From the NCBI GenBank assembly GCA_944383895.1, contig CALWRH010000004.1, forward strand, positions 97,406-161,405: DNA of 64,000 bases, given 5' to 3'. The DNA is from an uncultured Christensenellaceae bacterium (GTDB taxonomy: Bacteria; Bacillota; Clostridia; Christensenellales; UBA3700). Under the pieces are notes generated by a model. That model ran no database searches. It was not told where the DNA came from and was given only the letters and a program-made list of their open reading frames with translations. The position numbers and the translations under genes were made by a program. This document shows positions 59,288-64,000 of the stretch, one piece after another; positions within the stretch are counted from its first letter, which is position 1, and every line of letters starts with the position of its first letter.

Positions 59288-60604
59288 ATGAAAGTTACAG
59301 ACATCAGACCTATTCCGAAATACATATTGAACAAAATCAGAAAAGCGGATAACAAAAACTGTCCGAGTCCTGACGGTCACGTTCGCTGCTATGCCTACTT
59401 GACTACTTGGAAAAACGAGCTTGTGAAAGTTACGGTTGCCGTAAAACACAGATACAAGAAATGGTACTGCAAGCAAGTCGCCGTACACGGACTCAACTCC
59501 GAAAAATGCTTCGTTAAAGATATGGAATACTGCTACTGTGCAAGTATGGGATTCCGTTTCGGCTGGTACGAAGAAGGCTTGCAAAAATACGAAAACTGGT
59601 ACGAACGCGGCTGGTGCTGGGCAGACGATAGGTACTACGACCCGTATGCGGAGATAGTCAATCTATGTTTTATAGACCGCTTGCCCGAGTTCAGATACAG
59701 CGCATATAAACTGTACCAAGGCTGCAACATTTTCAAGTATTTACGTCTTTACAGACAATATCCGCAAATGGAGCTTCTTATGAAACTCGGTTTTGCGAGC
59801 ATCGCTCAAAGCAAAATGATATTGAAGCTGACCGCAAAAGACAAGAAGTTTTGCAAGTGGCTGATACGCAATAAAGAACAGATACTCGATTCGCATTGCT
59901 ATATCGACGTCATCATGAGAGCGTATCGGACAGGTAGGAATATCGCAAGTCTACAAGCATACAAACAGGCAAAGCTGGCACTTCGTACGGATAGCCATAA
60001 AGAGGAAATCAAGGAACTTTTCAAGGGTAAAGATCTTGAAAGGTTCTTTGACTATATCGCAAATCAGAACACAAATATAAACAGCTATTGCGACTACATA
60101 AAGGCTTGCAAACATCTCGGCTTGGATCTTACGCAAGATAAGAATTTGCTGCCGCACGACTTCAAACGCTGGCACGATATACGCACAGACGAATATGCTA
60201 CTCAAAAAGCTCTCGAAGACGAAGAAAAGCGCAAAGAACTCTATGCTAAATTTGCGGAAATAGCATTGAAGTATATCCCTCTCGAACACGCAAAGAAAAG
60301 CGCCTTTGTCTGCATTATAGCAAAAAGCCCGGCAGACCTTATCCGAGAAGGCGAGATACTGCATCACTGCGTTGGACGTATGAATTACGACCAGAAATTC
60401 GTAAGAGAAGAATCGCTTATCTTCTTCGTGCGCAACAAAGATAATCCAGACGTTCCGCTCGTTACTCTCGAATATTCGGTGAAAAACAAAAAGATACTGC
60501 AATGTTACGGAGACCACGACACTAAACCAAGCGAAAGCATACTGCACTATGTCAACAAGATATGGCTGCCGTATGCGAGAAAAACCATAAAACAAATAGC
60601 ATAA
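59288..60604 (+). CDS. PcfJ-like protein (module B)
   Basis: 438 residues, 4 nt after pcfK, same motifs as the module A copy (EILHHCVGRMNYDQ, VTLEYSVKNKK). Substitutions concentrate in the middle (for example residues 210-260), while the termini are conserved. Confidence 0.75.
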   Translation: MKVTDIRPIPKYILNKIRKADNKNCPSPDGHVRCYAYLTTWKNELVKVTVAVKHRYKKWYCKQVAVHGLNSEKCFVKDMEYCYCASMGFRFGWYEEGLQKYENWYERGWCWADDRYYDPYAEIVNLCFIDRLPEFRYSAYKLYQGCNIFKYLRLYRQYPQMELLMKLGFASIAQSKMILKLTAKDKKFCKWLIRNKEQILDSHCYIDVIMRAYRTGRNIASLQAYKQAKLALRTDSHKEEIKELFKGKDLERFFDYIANQNTNINSYCDYIKACKHLGLDLTQDKNLLPHDFKRWHDIRTDEYATQKALEDEEKRKELYAKFAEIALKYIPLEHAKKSAFVCIIAKSPADLIREGEILHHCVGRMNYDQKFVREESLIFFVRNKDNPDVPLVTLEYSVKNKKILQCYGDHDTKPSESILHYVNKIWLPYARKTIKQIA

Positions 60605-60616
60605 AGGAGAAAGACA

Positions 60617-60901
60617 ATGAACAATTATTTCAGAATTACAGCATATCACCCCACGGAAGATTTATCCGTTATCGCGGACAGCAACGGTAAGTTTGAAAAG
60701 CTCTGGCAGTTTTCGGCATATATGGTATCCAAGGGCTTCAAAGTAATAGCCGTGAACAAAGAAGAAGGCTTTGAAATTGGCAATTTACCTAAAATCGCTC
60801 CGGATAAAGACAGGATTACAATCCAGGCGTATTTGACCGGGAAACCAGTTGTAGACGGGAAAACAATTTCCGTTGGTAACAGCACTTATACCATATTATA
60901 A
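60617..60901 (+). CDS. Hypothetical protein, end of module B
   Basis: 94 residues, homologue of 26996-27280, AAGGAG upstream. C-terminal half more divergent. Unknown. Confidence 0.55.
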   Translation: MNNYFRITAYHPTEDLSVIADSNGKFEKLWQFSAYMVSKGFKVIAVNKEEGFEIGNLPKIAPDKDRITIQAYLTGKPVVDGKTISVGNSTYTIL

Positions 60902-60907
60902 TTATCA

Positions 60908-60938
60908 AGCCGCTCTGCAATCAGCAGGGCGGCTATTT
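60908..60938 (+). terminator. Terminator closing module B
   Basis: AGCCGCTCTGC / GCAGGGCGGCT, 11-bp stem with a 5-nt loop, then ATTTAA. Comparable in position to the module A terminator but different in sequence. Confidence 0.6.
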
Positions 60939-61050
60939 AATATAAAAATAGTTATCATTAACTAATGATACGGATTCACGTTTAATTTTGCGATAATTAC
61001 ATTGTTGACATATATATTTGCAATTTTTTTGCAAAAATATGTATTAAGCG

Positions 61051-61080
61051 TTGACAAAATGCTAAAATAATTAGTAGAAT
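61051..61080 (+). promoter_or_regulatory. Promoter of the RloA/RloB operon
   Basis: TTGACA (61051-61056), 18 nt, TAGAAT (61075-61080), 22 nt before the start. Confidence 0.6.
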
Positions 61081-61102
61081 GATATTGCAAGGGAGGGCTT
61101 GT

Positions 61103-62398
61103 ATGTTAATTAATTTCAGGTTTAAGAATTGCCGCTCTTTTTATGATGAAGCAAATTTGAGTATGGAAGCTGTTAAAGACAGTGAATTAAGAGAAATCAA
61201 TACTTTTTCTGTCGAAGAAAGATTAATGCCAAAAGGTGAAAACGAATTAATCAAATCGGCAGTTATTTTTGGCGCAAATGCATCCGGTAAATCTAATGTG
61301 ATTAAGGCAATAGCATATATGAAAAACGTATTGCTTTTGTCGGCTTCTCAAATGCCTATTGTGCAAAATAATGAATCGTTTGCATTTAATGTTGATGCAC
61401 AGTCTGAGCCTAGCTTGTATGAGGTTGAGATAATACAAAATAATACTTATTATAAGTATGGATTTGAGCTTTGCGATGGCAGAGTGGTAAAAGAATGGCT
61501 GTACAGGAGAAATGAGCGTTTAACGCCGGTGTTTACAAGAGATGAGAGTGGTTTGTCTATTTCCGGACTAACGAGAAAATCGAGCAATTTGATCAACGTT
61601 GCTCCGTATACATTGTTTTTATCTGTGGGAAACAATTTCAATTTGGATATCGGACAAGAGTTGATTGATGTAATGATGTGGTTCCAGAATTTACTGATTG
61701 TTTTCGAGAATGCTGCAAACAGTCTGGACATTTATACGTTGGAAAACGGTAAATACAAGGAAGGCGCGTTAAAAATTCTCGAACTCGCAGATATTGGCAT
61801 AAAAGATATGTCTGTAAAAAAAGATAAAATTGTAAATGTTGCGGATTTTAACGATGTTCTGAGATTTAATGCTCAGATGCAGATTAATCCTGTAAAAGGT
61901 CAATTAAAACAAGAAGCAGCAAATATTTACAATATTGATCTTGAAACCAAATTTGACGTTTATAACAATAACAGAAAAAAGGTAAAAGAAAAAGCAGTCA
62001 GATTATTTAAGGATGCCGGATTTAACTCTGAAGGAACAACAAGGTTATTGTGCTATTTGGGCTGGGTTCTTGCCGCATTGGATCAAGGCAGGGTGATTTT
62101 CATTGATGAAATAGACTCGAAACTCCATTTCCTTGTGGCAGATTATTTAATCAAGCTCTTCAATTCGATTGACAAAAATCCGAAAAATGCGCAATTAATT
62201 TGCACGGCACATAACGTCATGCTTATGGATGAGGATTTGAGAAGAGATCAGATATACTTCACGAGCAAAAACAAATACGGAGAAAGTATGCTGGTATCGT
62301 TGTCTGATTATAACAATGTAAGAAAAAATGACTTGTTCAGTAAGAAGTATCTGGCTGGTTTTTATGCGGATCTACCTGATATGAACGATGGAGAGTAG
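61103..62398 (+). CDS. RloA-like AAA ATPase (AbiL-type defence)
   Basis: 431 residues from ATG 61103 (GGGAGGG upstream). N-terminal Walker A is in FGANASGKSNVIKA; near the C-terminus come DQGRVIFIDEIDSKLH (Walker B) and CTAHNVMLMD, as in AAA_15/AAA_21 ATPases. With the RloB-like gene downstream this forms the RloA-RloB pair known as AbiL in lactococci, an abortive-infection phage defence. Confidence 0.8.
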   Translation: MLINFRFKNCRSFYDEANLSMEAVKDSELREINTFSVEERLMPKGENELIKSAVIFGANASGKSNVIKAIAYMKNVLLLSASQMPIVQNNESFAFNVDAQSEPSLYEVEIIQNNTYYKYGFELCDGRVVKEWLYRRNERLTPVFTRDESGLSISGLTRKSSNLINVAPYTLFLSVGNNFNLDIGQELIDVMMWFQNLLIVFENAANSLDIYTLENGKYKEGALKILELADIGIKDMSVKKDKIVNVADFNDVLRFNAQMQINPVKGQLKQEAANIYNIDLETKFDVYNNNRKKVKEKAVRLFKDAGFNSEGTTRLLCYLGWVLAALDQGRVIFIDEIDSKLHFLVADYLIKLFNSIDKNPKNAQLICTAHNVMLMDEDLRRDQIYFTSKNKYGESMLVSLSDYNNVRKNDLFSKKYLAGFYADLPDMNDGE

Positions 62399-62399
62399 A

Positions 62400-63032
62400 A
62401 TGGCAAGAAAAAATTACGGAAAAATCAAAAGCAGAGATACTTTTTATATAATCACTAACGGAGAAAAAACGGAGTGGAATTATTTTAATTTACTGAAGAA
62501 ATACAAAAGTATTTATAAGGTAAAGGTGGTTTTTCATAATTCGGATCCGTTTGGACTCGTAACTTTTGCTTGTAATAAAGCTGAAGACGCTAATCAGATA
62601 TGGTGTGTGTTTGATATTGATTCATCTTATGAAGAAGGTCGTCTTATTGCTGCAATCAAGCACGCGGAAAAAAACGGAATTAAATATGCTTTTTCAAATA
62701 GAGCTTTTGAAGTCTGGTTAATTTCGCACTATAAGAAATGTGAAAACTATATGGACTGCCAAGCCCATCAGAAAGAACTGGATAAGTATTTAATGTCGAG
62801 GGCTAATCAAAAGTATAGCAAAGGTGATGGAAAACAACTAGATGAGCATTTTGTGCCTTATTATATGGACGCAGTACAAAATGCCAAGATAGTTCATCAG
62901 AATCGTGTAAAAGAACATTTGGATAAATACGGCGAAAAATCAAGATACCGTATTTGGGATTGGAATTCATGTACAACTGTATACAAATTGGTTGAAGCAT
63001 TGAAATTGCAAATTGTTGACGATTCAGATTGA
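62400..63032 (+). CDS. RloB-like protein (AbiL-type defence)
   Basis: 210 residues from ATG 62400, 1 nt after the RloA stop, with GGAGAG upstream. Toprim-like pattern: ITNGEKTEWNYFN, VFDIDSSYEEG, SNRAFEVWLISHY. The RloB family is the predicted nuclease partner of RloA. Lower GC than the chromosome. Confidence 0.75.
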   Translation: MARKNYGKIKSRDTFYIITNGEKTEWNYFNLLKKYKSIYKVKVVFHNSDPFGLVTFACNKAEDANQIWCVFDIDSSYEEGRLIAAIKHAEKNGIKYAFSNRAFEVWLISHYKKCENYMDCQAHQKELDKYLMSRANQKYSKGDGKQLDEHFVPYYMDAVQNAKIVHQNRVKEHLDKYGEKSRYRIWDWNSCTTVYKLVEALKLQIVDDSD

Positions 63033-63092
63033 TTTAATGAAAAACAATTTGTACAGTTAACTATTAGTGTTTTAATTGTGAAGAAAGTTATC

Positions 63093-63941
63093 TTATCTCA
63101 AGTGTAATGTTGAAATGGTAACATTGGCATCACATCCGTTTGCTATTAAAAATTCTTTCACAGTATCAACATCATATTCACATTTTTTTCCTAATGTAAC
63201 GGATTTTATTACATTATTTATTCCAAACGGCAAAAGAGAAAGTTCATAATATTTCCTATCCCTATTGTTGATTTTTGCTGTTTTTACTTTGTTTACAACA
63301 CCATTTTGAATGGTACGTTCTAATCCAATACTTAATAGGAAATCATCAAGACGAAAATAGGTGCCGTCCGATAAAGGTATTTCAATGGTTTTACGACCAC
63401 AATAATCTTGACGATATGTTAATCGTACTTCATTTTCGCTATGATAATTGTACGATTTGATTGAAGATACATAAATATTGTATGCTTGGGTTAAAACAGA
63501 ATTAGCGCTACAAGAATTACCTCTATAATTTGCTTTCATCATCTGACGGATTTTAGATTCTACCTCATCACGGTCATATTCAACATCTAAAAATTTTAAG
63601 TGGTAGCCTACGATATTTTCACAACCATCCGTTGGTAATGCGTCACGTATAAAATTTCGATTTATACCTATGGAAACTCCTTTGTGATTATCTCCATATC
63701 CTACAAAATGCAAATTATCATCGCTATAATTAGTGCAGGAAAGAGCGTAATAATGATGTGCAGGCAAAAAGCAAGTATCTTCTATCCCTAATATTTCTTT
63801 GCCGATAGGTTTAATAAAATTAAAAGGCAATTCGGTAGAATCCTCAGTGGTGCTAAGATCAGTTAACCAAAAGGATTTGTTTTTGATAATATTAAAAAGT
63901 GTTGAGATTTTTGTATAATGATAAACCAACGTGTTGTTCAT
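63093..63941 (-). CDS. DUF2971 family protein
   Basis: 282 residues. The N-terminal YHYTKISTLFNIIKNKSFWL and LSTTEDSTELP, then EVRLTYRQDY, match DUF2971, a family of unknown function often near defence or toxin genes. The -10 box TGATATAAT ends 7 nt before the ATG and no ribosome site is seen, so it appears leaderless. It converges on the RloA/RloB operon. Confidence 0.7.
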   Translation of the reverse strand: MNNTLVYHYTKISTLFNIIKNKSFWLTDLSTTEDSTELPFNFIKPIGKEILGIEDTCFLPAHHYYALSCTNYSDDNLHFVGYGDNHKGVSIGINRNFIRDALPTDGCENIVGYHLKFLDVEYDRDEVESKIRQMMKANYRGNSCSANSVLTQAYNIYVSSIKSYNYHSENEVRLTYRQDYCGRKTIEIPLSDGTYFRLDDFLLSIGLERTIQNGVVNKVKTAKINNRDRKYYELSLLPFGINNVIKSVTLGKKCEYDVDTVKEFLIANGCDANVTISTLHLR

Positions 63942-63948
63942 GTTTATA

Positions 63949-63957
63949 ATTATATCA
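63949..63957 (-). promoter_or_regulatory. Extended -10 of the DUF2971 gene, leaderless configuration
   Basis: Minus strand: TGA-TATAAT (63957-63949), 7 nt, ATG at 63941. No clear -35 box. Confidence 0.45.
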
Positions 63958-64000
63958 CAAAGCTAATGCAAATTCATGAAATTTCATTTTCAGACCACAG

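Overview
The window reads as a spore-forming, low-to-mid GC Clostridia (Bacillota) chromosome, probably an uncultured gut lineage. The left 21 kb carries sporulation and germination genes (spoIIR, sleB, ypeB, a SipL-like DUF3794-LysM protein), veg, ispE and a QueH-type epoxyqueuosine reductase, with strong Shine-Dalgarno sites and sigma-A promoters of TTGACA-17-TATAAT type. Five genes in the window instead have a -10 box 6-7 nt before the start codon and no Shine-Dalgarno, so they look leaderless.

Layout. 1-20.5 kb is chromosomal core: an alpha-galactosidase/AraC pair, MFS transporter, DUF2804 protein, an SCP2-like protein with two Fe-ADH-like proteins that have lost most metal ligands, queH, a chain-length-determinant-like protein, an SDR and a DECD-box helicase, the sporulation block, a TIR-like protein, an XRE regulator and a VOC protein. 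20.6-21.6 kb holds a 22-codon gene with consensus signals, then a tRNA promoter, two decayed tRNA-Ser-like repeats and an intact tRNA-Ser(TGA). From there to the right edge is accessory DNA.

The accessory region has nested parts. (a) Two near-duplicate operons with PcfK- and PcfJ-like genes (module A 23.2-27.3 kb, module B 56.6-60.9 kb), each behind the same leader with conserved hairpins. (b) A minus-strand restriction-modification block: XRE controller, two m5C methyltransferases, a PD-ExK/N6-MTase-fold protein whose motif IV reads NPPC, and an RloC-like zinc-hook ATPase. (c) An M18 aminopeptidase. (d) A very AT-rich RiPP island with three separate pairs of tiny Cys/Asp-rich precursor plus radical SAM/SPASM maturase, each behind a near-consensus promoter, and a decayed fourth maturase. 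(e) A probable cryptic filamentous-phage (inovirus-like) element: rolling-circle Rep, Zot-like ATPase, several single-pass membrane proteins, a small basic protein, a sigma region-4 protein, a LexA-like repressor and a large serine recombinase. (f) A RloA/RloB (AbiL-like) pair and a DUF2971 gene.

How the parts may connect. Segments (c) and (d) are bounded by a 32-bp direct repeat (31/32 identical) whose right copy forms part of a 17-bp perfect inverted repeat with a pC194-like nick motif (CTTG/ATA), next to the phage rep gene. This raises the possibility that a rolling-circle Rep captured or can circularise the 7.4-kb RiPP cassette. The three precursor/maturase pairs are the best candidate for an undescribed system: small acidic peptides rich in Cys-x-Pro-Asp or Asp-Cys motifs, with no evident transporter or dedicated protease nearby. 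All functional statements come from reading the sequence; no database search was run.
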